From the NCBI RefSeq assembly GCF_032393985.1, contig NZ_CP135918.1, positions 3,224,001-3,288,000 of the forward strand: 64,000 bases of DNA. The letters run 5' to 3'. The position numbers and the translations under genes are program-made. Position 1 is the stretch's first letter. Each line of letters opens with the position of its first letter. The notes beneath the pieces were generated by a model. That model worked only from the letters and a program-made list of their open reading frames with translations, made no database searches and was not told where the DNA came from. Shown here one piece after another: positions 44,442-53,634 of this stretch. The stretch is from Fischerella sp. JS2. GTDB taxonomy: Bacteria; Cyanobacteriota; Cyanobacteriia; Cyanobacteriales; Nostocaceae.

Positions 44442-44447
44442 ATTATC
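44432..44447 (+). promoter_or_regulatory. Ribosome binding site and ATT/ATC initiation region of infC
   Basis: AGAGGA lies four bases before ATT (44442-44444) and seven before ATC (44445-44447). In-frame TGA at 44430-44432 limits the start. This decides that infC begins with a codon that IF-3 itself discriminates against. Confidence 0.75.
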
Positions 44448-44933
44448 GTAGTCCAAAAACAATTAATTAACTCCCAAATCAAGTCACCTCAAGTCTTGTT
44501 GATTGATCATGAGAATAACAATCGTGGTCTTGTTGACACCCGTGAAGCTCTAGAGTTAGCCCAGAGTGTGGATCTTGACCTAGTTGTAGTCTCCCAAGAC
44601 AAAGATACTCCTGTGGCAAAGATTCTCAACTATGGTAAGCTTCAGTATCAAAAGAAAAAACGTCAAAGCCAGAGTGCTAGACCCACGGTCAAGGAAGTAC
44701 GATTCCGTCCCAATGTGGGTATGGCTGACTACAATTTACGCATTAATCAAGCAACTCAGTGGTTGAGTAAAGGTGATTCTGTAAAATTTGCTATTCGTTT
44801 ACGAGGTCGAGAACATCAATATCGTGATCAAGCTGGAAAATTACTAGACCGTATTGTCAATGATCTCACTTCAGTGGGTAAAGTCCAGTCGCTAGATAAG
44901 CGTTCACTAATTCTTCAGGTCATTCCTGCCTAA
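44442..44933 (+). CDS. infC: Translation initiation factor IF-3 with a non-canonical start codon
   Basis: IF-3 keeps the ribosomal subunits apart and checks the initiation codon. Conserved blocks are DHENNNRGLVDTREALELAQ, QDKDTPVAKILNYGKLQYQK, KEVRFRPNVG and AIRLRGREHQY, and the length is about 163 residues. The first standard start, TTG at 44496, would remove the conserved segment VQKQLINSQIKSPQVLL. In frame upstream there is no ATG, GTG or TTG before the TGA at 44430. The only plausible initiators are ATT at 44442 or ATC at 44445 (or 44439), next to AGAGGA (44432-44437). The infC genes of many bacteria use ATT and are autoregulated through it. A long hairpin follows at 45012-45069. Confidence 0.93.
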   Translation: MIVVQKQLINSQIKSPQVLLIDHENNNRGLVDTREALELAQSVDLDLVVVSQDKDTPVAKILNYGKLQYQKKKRQSQSARPTVKEVRFRPNVGMADYNLRINQATQWLSKGDSVKFAIRLRGREHQYRDQAGKLLDRIVNDLTSVGKVQSLDKRSLILQVIPA

Positions 44934-45011
44934 ATTTATCTTTTAACAATCTCGTTAGAAAGATCCCTCAATGAAAAAATTGAAGTGAAAGAGGGTCTAA
45001 TAATATTGAAT

Positions 45012-45069
45012 GAGCCAGACACCCACTCCACAAATCAAAAATTTTTCTAGTGGAATGGGTTTCTGGCTC
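45012..45069. terminator. Long hairpin between infC and the convergent gene
   Basis: GAGCCAGACACCCACTCCAC at 45012-45031 pairs with GTGGAATGGGTTTCTGGCTC at 45050-45069, with few mismatches and an AT-rich loop. It lies 79 bp past infC, in the convergent spacer. It may serve infC; the opposite strand shows no T-run either. Confidence 0.6.
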
Positions 45070-45121
45070 GTTATCATTTAGATGATCAAACTGATAACTG
45101 ATGACTAATGACTGATAAATG

Positions 45122-45490
45122 TTAAAGCCAATCTCGATAAGCTGAGATTTCATTAACACTAATTTCAAAAGGCTTCCCTTTACCAAAGGGAGGATAGACG
45201 CGAATGTTCGCATTATTATTAAATTTTTCTAGCTTACTTCCTAGTTGGGGAATATTATTGACGATATGCCAGTAAGTAACTATATCTGGGCAGTCAATTA
45301 CTAATTTCAGATTACCGTCTTTGGTCGTGAGGTACCACTGACAACTAGATAATAATACTTGAGTGATGCGATCGCACGCTTGAAAAAAGCACGCACCAAT
45401 TGACTGTTCTAGTTCCAGATACAGCATTCTATCCTGTGGCGTCACCTTGTTGGGTGGCATGTCATCTGGAGGCAAGAAGGGTTTTTTCAT
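45122..45490 (-). CDS. Conserved cyanobacterial protein of unknown function
   Basis: This 122-residue soluble protein has no signal peptide or membrane segment. Blocks such as RMLYLELEQSIGACFFQACD and LKLVIDCPDIVTYWHIVNNI look like a compact alpha/beta fold. It seems to be a cyanobacteria-restricted hypothetical, but I cannot tie it to a family. It is monocistronic, convergent with infC and followed upstream by repeat-containing spacer and the luciferase-like operon on the same strand. Confidence 0.68.
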   Translation of the reverse strand: MKKPFLPPDDMPPNKVTPQDRMLYLELEQSIGACFFQACDRITQVLLSSCQWYLTTKDGNLKLVIDCPDIVTYWHIVNNIPQLGSKLEKFNNNANIRVYPPFGKGKPFEISVNEISAYRDWL

Positions 45491-45588
45491 GATATTAGCC
45501 CTTGATTCAAAATTTGTTAGTAGTTATGGCTAGTAGTTAGTAGTGAATTTTTTCCCACTAACCACTAACAACTAACCACTAACCCTTT

Positions 45589-46599
45589 TCAGACATAACT
45601 TCGCACTTCTTGGTTGTAGCGGGTTAAACTTTCGAGATTTTTTTGCAAATCAAAAGCTGAGGGTTTGAGTGCTAGCGCATCTATATTTAATTCATCCTGA
45701 AATCTTTTGATTTTGTCGCGACAAGTTGCTACGTCACCAATAATTGAATTCTCAATCAGGTAGTCTTCTTCAAAACAAATATTGTGACGATTAAAAGGCT
45801 TTTGATGTTGGTTGCCGTGATTTTGATTTTGCATCACAACAGCAGCATTGGCTTGCATTTTTTGACTAAATTTGCGGATAAAAGGTAAAGCCTTACTTAC
45901 TGCCTGATCATAGGTTTTACCAACAAAAAAGAAGCGTGCCAACATCAGTTTCTCAGATCCACTAGAATTTAATGCCCGATATTTGGCAACAGTGGTTTTC
46001 AATCTCTCTAGGGAAAAGGGTGGCCCCCCCATTAAACCAAAAGCATGTTTGGCGGCAAAGCCTATCCCCTCGTCATCACCACTGGCAATATACACAGGTA
46101 TCTGTTTCTGCAAAGGTTTGGGGTAAATTGTGATGCGATCGCAATGATAGTAATTTCCCTGAAATGATACATCTGTTTCGTACAAAAGTTTGTGAATTAA
46201 TGTCATCGCCTCTAAGGCTTTGGCACGAGATTCACCCATAGATGTGGCAAAATGCCTATTGTGTTCAGGGAAAGGCCCGCCTTTGGCTATGCCAAAAGCT
46301 AGTCGTCCACCACTGAGGTGATCGAGTGTGGCGATGTCTTCCGCTACCCTGATAGGGTTGTGAAATGCCAATAATACAGCCGCCGAACCTAAGCGAATTT
46401 TGGAAGTCACCCCCGCTAGGTGTGCCATCAATACTAAGATTGAGGGACTGAGATTGAATTCGTTAAAGTGATGTTCTGTTACCCAAGCTTCATCAAAACC
46501 TAAGTTTTCGCAGTGTTTTACCATCGCAACTTGTTCAGTAATAGCGCGATGGGCATCTTGATGATAGTTTTCGTAATTGCAGAAAATTCCAGTTCTCAT
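45589..46599 (-). CDS. LLM class (luciferase-like) flavin-dependent oxidoreductase
   Basis: This 336-residue protein has the bacterial luciferase-like TIM barrel. Motifs are GFDEAWVTEHHFNEF near residue 35, SKIRLGSAAVLLAFHNPIRV, and LDHLSGGRLAFGIAKGG, the core of the family. These enzymes use reduced flavin or F420 for monooxygenation or reduction; the substrate here is unknown. A small hypothetical gene lies 11 bp upstream on the same strand and is probably co-transcribed. The 3' side is a spacer with TTAGTAG repeats. Confidence 0.9.
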   Translation of the reverse strand: MRTGIFCNYENYHQDAHRAITEQVAMVKHCENLGFDEAWVTEHHFNEFNLSPSILVLMAHLAGVTSKIRLGSAAVLLAFHNPIRVAEDIATLDHLSGGRLAFGIAKGGPFPEHNRHFATSMGESRAKALEAMTLIHKLLYETDVSFQGNYYHCDRITIYPKPLQKQIPVYIASGDDEGIGFAAKHAFGLMGGPPFSLERLKTTVAKYRALNSSGSEKLMLARFFFVGKTYDQAVSKALPFIRKFSQKMQANAAVVMQNQNHGNQHQKPFNRHNICFEEDYLIENSIIGDVATCRDKIKRFQDELNIDALALKPSAFDLQKNLESLTRYNQEVRSYV

Positions 46600-46610
46600 T
46601 GCGATCGCTA

Positions 46611-46952
46611 TTATTCAGACATTGCTACCCAATGCAAATCTAACCACAAGCGCGGATCTGCTTGCTTGATTTTCGACATGGGATCACGTAACAGTCGCGA
46701 AGCATTCAGGAAGACTACCTGAACTAATCCCATGTTCTCTGCTAAATCTCGCAGTAATTCTTTGTGGACTTGCACACGGGGCATCATTTCACCAGAACAA
46801 TAAATCCCTATGTAGCGCAAACGTTTCGGAGGTCGTCCCCAATAATTGGTAATGACTTTGACATAACAGTCATCTAACAATTCTCCGACTTTGGGGTAAT
46901 ATTTTTTGACGATCCTCACATATTCTTTGGATAAAATATCTTCTCTAATCAT
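46611..46952 (-). CDS. Small protein of unknown function co-transcribed with a luciferase-like oxidoreductase
   Basis: This 113-residue protein starts MIREDILSKEYVRIVKKYYP and contains WGRPPKRLRYIGIYCSGEMM and a C-terminal DPRLWLDLHWVAMSE. It has no membrane segment or signal. I recognise no family. The 11-bp gap to the LLM oxidoreductase, same strand, argues for an operon and for a partner role, such as a substrate-specific or flavin-supply accessory; that role is inference. Confidence 0.65.
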   Translation of the reverse strand: MIREDILSKEYVRIVKKYYPKVGELLDDCYVKVITNYWGRPPKRLRYIGIYCSGEMMPRVQVHKELLRDLAENMGLVQVVFLNASRLLRDPMSKIKQADPRLWLDLHWVAMSE

Positions 46953-47465
46953 GACAAAACCTATTGCAATCAGGCAAGAGGCATAATTAGGAATGAAGGA
47001 TGAAATTTAATATTTTTTGCTTCATTCTTCATATGCTTTTAACTGGTTAATCAATTTAGCAACCATGCACTATTTTTTAGGATTTATCACATTATTAATA
47101 TAGCATAATTTAGTCATATTTACATGACTAAATCATCGAATAAATACTAATTTTTGTAATATTTATGATTAAAACATAATTCTATTTTTTAATTAAGAGA
47201 CTATTTATAAATTAGATTATAGGGTGCATTAGGCTGAAATCATAACGCACCATTTTATGTGCGGTATGTTGGCACTTACAGCATATTCTTCGTAAAAAAT
47301 GTTATTAAAATAAGTGTCTAACACACCCTACAGTTATTTTGTTTTTACTACCTATTTATCAACAATTCATCATCAAATAAAAGTTTGTAGTGAGATTATC
47401 AAACATCACTACAAACATAACAACACACAAGCAATGTATAAAATTTTTATTTTTATTTATACCTG
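46953..47465. other. Spacer with degraded inverted-repeat element
   Basis: About 510 bp, AT-rich. It contains an element with ends TAGGGTGCATTAG and CTAACACACCCTAC at about 47219-47333, a degraded relative of the inverted repeat at 9978-10059. No gene seen. Confidence 0.5.
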
Positions 47466-47777
47466 TTAACGAAAATTACGCTCTGACACTAAGACTTCAG
47501 CTACCAAACTTGGTAATTCTGCCAGATCAGTATATCCTTCTAAACCACGGATTGGAGAGATAAATGTATAGTCTGGATCACATTCTCCAGTGTCATAAAC
47601 TTGCATGTACCACCGATCAGGAAATCCCTCTACAGCTATTTCTACAATGTACCAACTCATGCCAATCAGACGAGAATTAACAATAACAAACCACTCTCTA
47701 TTTGCTTCTAAAACGTTCCACTCAGCCATAAGAAACTCTAAAGCGATTTGTCCTGCATCAGTTGCAGTTAATAACAT
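47466..47777 (-). CDS. Small protein of unknown function, third gene of a cassette
   Basis: This 103-residue soluble protein contains ATDAGQIALEFLMAEWNVL, SRLIGMSWYIVEIAVEG and YDTGECDPDYTFISPIRGLEG. Its shape, a helix followed by strands with W-x-V and aspartate-rich turns, is reminiscent of small immunity proteins of the YrhB/Imm35 kind, but the similarity is only an impression. Its ATG lies two bases after the stop of the 88-residue gene, so the two are translationally coupled. It is the last gene of a three-gene minus-strand unit. Confidence 0.68.
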   Translation of the reverse strand: MLLTATDAGQIALEFLMAEWNVLEANREWFVIVNSRLIGMSWYIVEIAVEGFPDRWYMQVYDTGECDPDYTFISPIRGLEGYTDLAELPSLVAEVLVSERNFR

Positions 47778-47779
47778 CT

Positions 47780-48046
47780 TTACTCCTTATTTGGAACTTC
47801 AGGAATTTCAGGATATAACCCTAACTGCTTAGATAATTCACGGGCAACATGAATCAAAAACTTTGCTCCATCGTCATTGCCTTGATGTGCAAATACAGCT
47901 GCAACTTGTAACATTGTTTGTATTAAACCAGCATCAAGTAATTCTGGCTGAGATTCCAAAACTTCTGGTTCCTGACCATTAGGACAGCTAAGTAACTGAT
48001 CAATCAAATCAAAGTATAGATTTTGGCGTTCTTCTGTCATTGTCAT
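47780..48046 (-). CDS. Stand-alone TPR/CHAT N-terminal-like domain protein
   Basis: This 88-residue helical protein reads NLYFDLIDQLLSCPNGQEPE, then LLDAGLIQTMLQVAAVFAHQ and GAKFLIHVARELSKQLGL. From memory this pattern (LLSCP.G.E.E.L....EL.DAGL....VA...A..G...A..FL..LA..L...LG) is the N-terminal module of large cyanobacterial TPR-CHAT proteins. Here it is a separate gene with no TPR or CHAT attached. The gene lies between a two-pass membrane protein gene and the 103-residue gene, with gaps of 18 and 2 bp. Function unknown. Confidence 0.7.
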   Translation of the reverse strand: MTMTEERQNLYFDLIDQLLSCPNGQEPEVLESQPELLDAGLIQTMLQVAAVFAHQGNDDGAKFLIHVARELSKQLGLYPEIPEVPNKE

Positions 48047-48064
48047 AAATTTATGATGTATTCC

Positions 48065-48520
48065 TTATTGCTCAATACTTTCCTGCCATAGTCTTTCCAA
48101 CATTTCCACTTGTTGTTGAAAAATAGCAGCCCGATAAACTAGATACCTGTCATATAAAAAAAAGAATATTCCCAGAACTATAGGGAATAACAAAAAGAAC
48201 CATTTCAGTAAATCAACAACTTTATATAGTTGAGTATAAGTGAGCAAAATATGTAGAAAATTGGTATCAAATATTTTGATGTTATCTGGATCTTGAGCAA
48301 CATTTTGACATTCTTGCTCAGGAGTTAACAAATCAGTATTTTGGCTACCAATAATACGAAATACACCTGTTTGCATTTGTTCTACTTTACAAGTTAAATG
48401 CTGTATTTCGACTAGCTGCATATGTTGTTCCCAAACCACACTCAATACTACTAGCTCAGGTGAAAGCACTATCAAAGTCAGTAAGCAAACTATAAAAAAC
48501 TTAGACATTTGTAGTCTCAT
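48065..48520 (-). CDS. Two-pass membrane protein of unknown function, first gene of a cassette
   Basis: This 151-residue protein has an N-terminal hydrophobic segment (MSKFFIVCLLTLIVLSPELV) and a second one near residues 107-125 (WFFLLFPIVLGIFFFLYD). Between them lies an extracytoplasmic-type loop of about 75 residues with two Cys (LTCKVEQ and EQECQNV). The C-terminal tail (FQQQVEMLERLWQESIEQ) is a short amphipathic helix. I recognise no family. A start at M5 is also possible. It leads a three-gene unit with gaps of 18 and 2 bp. Confidence 0.65.
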   Translation of the reverse strand: MRLQMSKFFIVCLLTLIVLSPELVVLSVVWEQHMQLVEIQHLTCKVEQMQTGVFRIIGSQNTDLLTPEQECQNVAQDPDNIKIFDTNFLHILLTYTQLYKVVDLLKWFFLLFPIVLGIFFFLYDRYLVYRAAIFQQQVEMLERLWQESIEQ

Positions 48521-49515
48521 TTTGGCTCTCCCTTGCTAGGTAGTATGCACCCCGTGAGACAGTATCTTTTTGTCTGAATTGACCCTGTGTAGTAATTAAG
48601 GTATGAACACCCAAAAGTTAAGCCCAATCAGTTATCAGTTATCAGTGAATATACAAATGTGAAAACTGATAATCCAAAGAAAGTAACCATTAACTATTGT
48701 TTAACAAGTCGAATTTTTACAAGAGAACTTACACATTTAAAGCCACTCATATCTTAGTTCATCTGCTTTACAGTTGTGAGGGCTTAAGAAGTCCCCCCTT
48801 TGCAGGGGGGGTAGAGGGGAATCTCTGCGTAAATCCTATAAGTTTTATAGCAGCTGCCTTCGCCGAGAAGAGTTGTTTGCAGTCGGATCAAGATTATTAA
48901 ATTAATTAAGTTTGTACTCAAAGCTAATAATTGCCATTTAATCAGTATTTAAAAATTTTTTTGGGGTATGGGTGCTAGTATTTTGAGGCATAGGGACTCG
49001 CATTTTCAAGATAGGGTACTGGCATTGATGTACTCAGTCAGCAAATTTTAGAAGTCAAAGTCTAACGTCAAAAGTCAAAAGAATAAATTAGAATTTCACT
49101 TCTGTAAATAGTACTCATCTCCAAATTCTTGAAAATTTTGCCAAAATTTAGTAAGAGAAAAGTCAGAATTTTAATAAATAATAGCTAAGTAAATATATAC
49201 TCAATGAACATCAAAAAGCTAAAAACATCATATAATATTATTTTTAATTATTTTCACAGGAAAATTTTAAACTATCATTAAAAACTACAGAAATCAAATA
49301 AATTCACTTCTAATATTGTTGGTTGTTGATTGCTTAGTACTCCTCACACTCTACCCTTACCTTAAACCTATGAGCGCATGGCAGATGACGCCACGTGCTT
49401 TATGCCGGGAAAGGAGTCCACCGCACTGCCTCGTCTACACACTCCTCACACTCCCCACACTCCCCACACTCCCCATCACTCCACCTCCCCCATTCCCCAA
49501 TAAGGAGTTTTATTC
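48521..49515. other. Long spacer upstream of cysK with repeat blocks
   Basis: About 1 kb. TTATCAGTTATCAG repeats lie at 48629-48646, and a CCCCCCTTTGCAGGGGGGG palindrome at about 48794-48812. An AT-rich gene-free stretch runs at 48890-49310. The composite repeat block, inverted relative to 16.9 kb, lies at about 49363-49450. CTCCCCACA runs follow up to the cysK ribosome binding site. Frames of 67 and 73 codons here cross repeats and are not called. Confidence 0.6.
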
Positions 49516-50451
49516 ATGCGAATTGCTCGTGATGTGACTGAATTAATAGGACACACGCCATTAGTTCATCTGAATAAAATTCCCCAATCAGAGAGATGCG
49601 TGGGCAGAATTGTTATTAAGCTAGAAGGAATGAATCCGGCTGCTTCCGTAAAAGATCGGATTGCTGTAAGTATGATTACAGCAGCAGAAACTGCTGGATT
49701 CATTGAACCAGGAAAAAGTATTTTAGTAGAACCAACATCCGGGAATACGGGAATTGGATTAGCGATGGTGGCGGCGGCGCGTAGTTATCGTTTGATTTTG
49801 ACTATGCCCGAAACCATGAGTATGGAAAGACGGGCAATGTTAAAAGCTTATGGTGCAACTGTGGAAATAACACCAGGAACAGAAGGAATGCGGGGAGCAA
49901 TTTGCAAAGCCGAAGAAATTGTGGTGAACACTCCCAATGCTTACCTGCTGCAACAGTTCCGCAACCCAGCTAACCCCAAAATTCACCGCGAAACCACTGC
50001 TGAAGAAATTTGGACAGACACAGATGGACAAGTAGACATTGTCGTCGCTGGGGTGGGTACTGGTGGAACAATTACTGGTATCGCTGAAGTGATTAAAGCA
50101 CGTAAACCGAGTTTTCAAGCGATCGCAGTTGAACCCAAAAATAGCCCTGTAATTTCTGGTGGACAACCAGGATCACATAAAATTCAAGGTATTGGGGCAG
50201 GATTTATCCCTGAAGTTCTCCGTACAGACTTAATAGATGAAGTGATCGCAGTTAGTGATGAACAAGCGATCGCATTTGGGCGACGTTTAGCAAGGGAAGA
50301 AGGTTTATTATCAGGTATATCTTCGGGTGCAAATTTGTGTGCAGCGATACAAGTAGCTAAACGATGGGAGAATGCAGAAAAGTTGATTGTGGTGATTCAG
50401 CCTTCCTTTGGAGAACGTTATTTGAGTACACCGATGTTTCAGAATTGGTAA
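49516..50451 (+). CDS. cysK: Cysteine synthase (O-acetylserine sulfhydrylase)
   Basis: This 311-residue PLP enzyme makes cysteine from O-acetylserine and sulfide. The N terminus reads [18 protein letters not shown], the PLP lysine is in [13 protein letters not shown] near residue 45, the substrate loop is [16 protein letters not shown] near residue 75, and the phosphate loop is [15 protein letters not shown] near residue 177. The length is typical. AAGGAG lies nine bases before the ATG. The gene is preceded by a repeat block ending about 15 bp before the start and followed by a histidine kinase remnant on the opposite strand. Confidence 0.95.
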   Translation: MRIARDVTELIGHTPLVHLNKIPQSERCVGRIVIKLEGMNPAASVKDRIAVSMITAAETAGFIEPGKSILVEPTSGNTGIGLAMVAAARSYRLILTMPETMSMERRAMLKAYGATVEITPGTEGMRGAICKAEEIVVNTPNAYLLQQFRNPANPKIHRETTAEEIWTDTDGQVDIVVAGVGTGGTITGIAEVIKARKPSFQAIAVEPKNSPVISGGQPGSHKIQGIGAGFIPEVLRTDLIDEVIAVSDEQAIAFGRRLAREEGLLSGISSGANLCAAIQVAKRWENAEKLIVVIQPSFGERYLSTPMFQNW

Positions 50452-50519
50452 TTGGGGATTACTTAACCCTCTTTCAAGAAGCAAGGCAGAAGGCACCAGG
50501 GCAGAAGGAAAGAGGATTT

Positions 50520-50690
50520 TACAACAAGAACTGTTGAAAGACCAAGATCGTACTTTTACCAACTTATTTGGTATAAAGAAAGGCTCAAAAATTCTTTCCA
50601 ATATTTCCGGTGCAATACCACATCCTGTATCTGAAACGGCGATCGCAATGTAAGGCCCCACTTTTGCCTCAAGATTCATCTGGGTGTAAA
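50520..50690 (-). pseudogene. Remnant of a sensor histidine kinase ATPase domain
   Basis: On the minus strand, reading from about 50682, the sequence gives [19 protein letters not shown] and [16 protein letters not shown], the N and G1 boxes region of a hybrid-type HATPase_c domain. After EPFF the DNA still resembles the TTKEVGKGTGLGLSTV continuation, but a TAA codon and a small deletion break the frame; LGLSTV is read in another frame. Upstream and downstream parts of the kinase are gone. It lies in the spacer between cysK and hemC. Confidence 0.85.
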
Positions 50691-50809
50691 GATACGTAAA
50701 GCTAAAAAAAGAAACTTAATGGCAATTGGCAGAGTGCAATGCTGAACGTCACCCACTGCGGTAGTCTAGATGAAGTGAATTTATCTCTGCCCTTTGACAT
50801 AATTGGTTT

Positions 50810-51781
50810 ATGACATCAGTGGTTTCCAGTCCGAGCCGTACAATCCGCATTGGTTCTCGTAAAAGCCAACTTGCTCTGATTCAAACTTATTGGGTACAAG
50901 AACAACTACAAAAAAGCTTTCCCGATATTACTTTTGAAGTCCACACTATGGCCACCCACGGCGACAAAATCTTGGATGTGGCATTAGCCAAGATAGGTGA
51001 TAAAGGACTGTTTACCAAAGAACTCGAACTGGGAATGATCAATCAGGAGATTGACTTTGCTGTTCATTCTCTTAAGGATTTGCCAACTCGCTTACCAGAG
51101 GGTTTAGTTCTAGCAGCAATTACAGAACGGGAAAATCCTGCCGATGCGCTTGTGGTGCATGAAAAGCATAAAGACAAGCAAATTGACACTCTGCCAGCAG
51201 GGGCGGTGATTGGTACATCTTCTCTGCGTCGCCTAGCACAGTTACGCCATCGCTATCCCCATTTCACATTTAAAGATGTGCGTGGTAACTTGAACACACG
51301 CATGGCCAAGCTAGATGCTGGTGAGTACGATGCTTTGATTTTGGCGGTAGCTGGATTGCAGCGTTTAGGAATGGGCGATCGCATTCATCAAGTTCTCCCC
51401 AAAGAAGTTTCTCTACATGCTGTCGGTCAAGGTGCATTGGGTATTGAATGCCGTGCTGAAGATACAGAATTGATATCCCTGCTCAAAGCCATTGAACATC
51501 CCGAAACACGCGATCGCTGTGTGGCTGAACGCGCTTTTTTGCGGGAACTAGAAGGCGGTTGCCAAGTACCAATCGGTGTAAACACTGAAATTAACGATAA
51601 CAATTTGACCTTAACAGGAATCGTCGCCAGTGTCGATGGTCAAAAAGTGGTCAAAGACATCATTTCTGGTGAAACCAAAGACGCAGAACAGCTAGGCACA
51701 CAACTAGCCAAGCGAATGCGGGGACAAGGAGCGCAGGAAATATTGGATCAAATCTTTGCTGAAATCCAGCGTGGTTCTTAA
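50810..51781 (+). CDS. hemC: Porphobilinogen deaminase (hydroxymethylbilane synthase)
   Basis: This 323-residue enzyme polymerises four porphobilinogens into hydroxymethylbilane on the way to heme, chlorophyll and bilins. Motifs are [18 protein letters not shown] near residue 11, [15 protein letters not shown] near residue 87, [13 protein letters not shown] and [19 protein letters not shown], and the cofactor-carrying cysteine in [11 protein letters not shown] near residue 247. Length and ATG start are normal. It is monocistronic; TTATCAG-type repeats follow directly after the stop. Confidence 0.97.
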   Translation: MTSVVSSPSRTIRIGSRKSQLALIQTYWVQEQLQKSFPDITFEVHTMATHGDKILDVALAKIGDKGLFTKELELGMINQEIDFAVHSLKDLPTRLPEGLVLAAITERENPADALVVHEKHKDKQIDTLPAGAVIGTSSLRRLAQLRHRYPHFTFKDVRGNLNTRMAKLDAGEYDALILAVAGLQRLGMGDRIHQVLPKEVSLHAVGQGALGIECRAEDTELISLLKAIEHPETRDRCVAERAFLRELEGGCQVPIGVNTEINDNNLTLTGIVASVDGQKVVKDIISGETKDAEQLGTQLAKRMRGQGAQEILDQIFAEIQRGS

Positions 51782-52149
51782 ATCAGTGAACAGTTATCAG
51801 TTATCAGTTAGCAGTGAAAGTTACATCTAAATGTAAATTCACACTGCAAAATAGCATCGTTTTTGGATAGACGACCACCAAATTATGACTAAAATGCACA
51901 CAAATAACCTATTTATGTGTATCTGTGTTTATCGGTGTCCATTGGTGGTCGATTTTTCAAACATAAAACTTGTTGTGTTTTGAATCCAGATTAGACATGA
52001 GTTAAAAACCTAATAACTGATAACTGATAACTGTTATTGTGATGATATTAAGAAAAATTGCAGTTGCTAACCAGGTCTACCAGAATTGACCAGGTGTTTA
52101 GCAAAGTAAATTTTAACACGTAGGCAAATTCGGGGAAGCAAAAATTACC
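51782..52149. other. Spacer with inverted-repeat element before glgA
   Basis: TTATCAGTTATCAG units flank the spacer (51787-51812 and 52012-52034). An 80-bp element at 51872-51951 has 10-bp perfect ends (CGACCACCAA and TTGGTGGTCG) and an internal ATCTGTGT copy. No gene seen. Confidence 0.6.
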
Positions 52150-53583
52150 ATGCGGATTCTATTTGTTGCAGCAGAGGCAGCTCCGGTTGCAAAAGTTGGC
52201 GGAATGGGTGATGTAGTCGGGGCGCTACCTAAAGTCCTGAGAAAAATGGGACATGATGTGCGAATTCTCCTGCCTTATTACGGCTTTCTGCCAGACAAAA
52301 TGGAGATTCCCAAAGACCCCATTTGGCACGGATATGCCATGTTCCAGGACTTTTTAGTGTACGAAAGTGTTCTCCCGGGTACTGATGTACCACTGTATCT
52401 CTTTGGACACCCAGCTTTTTGGCCCCGTCGTATCTATTCTGGAGAAGATGAAGACTGGCGGTTTACTTTGTTTGCCAATGGTGCTGCTGAGTTTTGCTGG
52501 AATTACTGGAAGCCAGATATTGTTCATTGTCACGACTGGCACACAGGCATGATCCCTGTTTGGATGCACCAGTCTCCTGATATCACCAGTGTGTTTACAA
52601 TTCATAATCTGGCATATCAAGGGCCGTGGCGTTGGTATTTGGAGAAAATTACCTGGTGTCCCTGGTATATGCAAGGACACAATACAATGGCTGCTGCGGT
52701 GCAATATGCCGACAGGGTGACAACTGTTTCCCCGACCTATGCTGAACAAATCAAAACGCCTGCCTACGGTGAGACTTTAGAAGGTTTAATGTCTTTCATC
52801 AGTGGGAAATTATCTGGGATTGTCAATGGTATTGATACTGAAGTTTACGATCCAGCAACTGACAAATACATTGCTCAAAATTTTACCAACGACACCCTCG
52901 AGAAGCGCAAAGCCAATAAAGTTGCTTTGCAAGAAGAAGTAGGGTTAGAAGTTAACTCTAGTGCCTTTTTATTGGGGATGGTGACACGCCTAGTAGAACA
53001 AAAAGGCATTGATTTGGTGTTGAATATTCTGGATCGGTTTATGTCTTATACCGATGCTCAGTTTATTATATTGGGTACAGGCGATCGGTACTACGAAAGC
53101 CAATTGTGGCAGATGGCATCCCGCTTCCCCGGGCGGATGAAAACTTATTTACTTTATAATGATGCCCTAGCTCGTCGTATCTATGCTGGTTCTGATGCTT
53201 TCTTAATGCCTAGCCGTTTTGAACCCTGCGGTATTAGCCAAATGATGGCTTTACGCTACGGTTCTGTACCCATTGTCCGCCGTACTGGAGGATTAGTGGA
53301 CACTGTATCGCACCATGTACCTATGCATCATAGTGGTACTGGTTATTGTTTTGACCGTTACGAGCCGTTGGATTTATATACCTGTATGGTTCGTGCTTGG
53401 GAAGGCTTTCAATACAAAGATTACTGGCAAGATTTACAAAAACGTGGCATGAGCCAGGACTTTAGTTGGTATCGCTCAGCTAAGCAGTATGAGAAGCTGT
53501 ATCGGTCGATACTTGGCTTGCCGGAAGAAGAGGAACAAAAAGAACTACAAACGGAACAACCTAATTTAGTTTTGAAATCTTAA
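52150..53583 (+). CDS. glgA: Glycogen synthase (ADP-glucose type)
   Basis: This 477-residue GT5 enzyme extends alpha-1,4-glucan from ADP-glucose. The N-terminal [16 protein letters not shown] carries the donor-site Lys. [12 protein letters not shown] and [15 protein letters not shown] follow in the N-terminal half, and [14 protein letters not shown] with [20 protein letters not shown] and [11 protein letters not shown] in the C-terminal half. Full length and all motifs support activity. Many cyanobacteria have two glgA types; which one this is cannot be settled by eye. The convergent peroxiredoxin gene begins 50 bp after the stop, and a weak hairpin (AAGAGG/CCTCTT) lies at about 53613-53647. 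Confidence 0.95.
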   Translation: MRILFVAAEAAPVAKVGGMGDVVGALPKVLRKMGHDVRILLPYYGFLPDKMEIPKDPIWHGYAMFQDFLVYESVLPGTDVPLYLFGHPAFWPRRIYSGEDEDWRFTLFANGAAEFCWNYWKPDIVHCHDWHTGMIPVWMHQSPDITSVFTIHNLAYQGPWRWYLEKITWCPWYMQGHNTMAAAVQYADRVTTVSPTYAEQIKTPAYGETLEGLMSFISGKLSGIVNGIDTEVYDPATDKYIAQNFTNDTLEKRKANKVALQEEVGLEVNSSAFLLGMVTRLVEQKGIDLVLNILDRFMSYTDAQFIILGTGDRYYESQLWQMASRFPGRMKTYLLYNDALARRIYAGSDAFLMPSRFEPCGISQMMALRYGSVPIVRRTGGLVDTVSHHVPMHHSGTGYCFDRYEPLDLYTCMVRAWEGFQYKDYWQDLQKRGMSQDFSWYRSAKQYEKLYRSILGLPEEEEQKELQTEQPNLVLKS

Positions 53584-53634
53584 GCTAAAAATACGTAGAA
53601 GTTTACTGAATTAAGAGGGGAATTAGCTATCTAA

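Noticed and set aside
48697-48900. 67-codon plus-strand frame before cysK
   Set aside because: It crosses the CCCCCCTTTGCAGGGGGGG palindrome and lacks a start context; it is likely noise.
49338-49450. ACTCCTCACAC motif as in the sRNA Yfr1
   Set aside because: The word occurs twice within CTCCTCACA-type repeats, without the flanking hairpin and the terminator with T-run expected for Yfr1.
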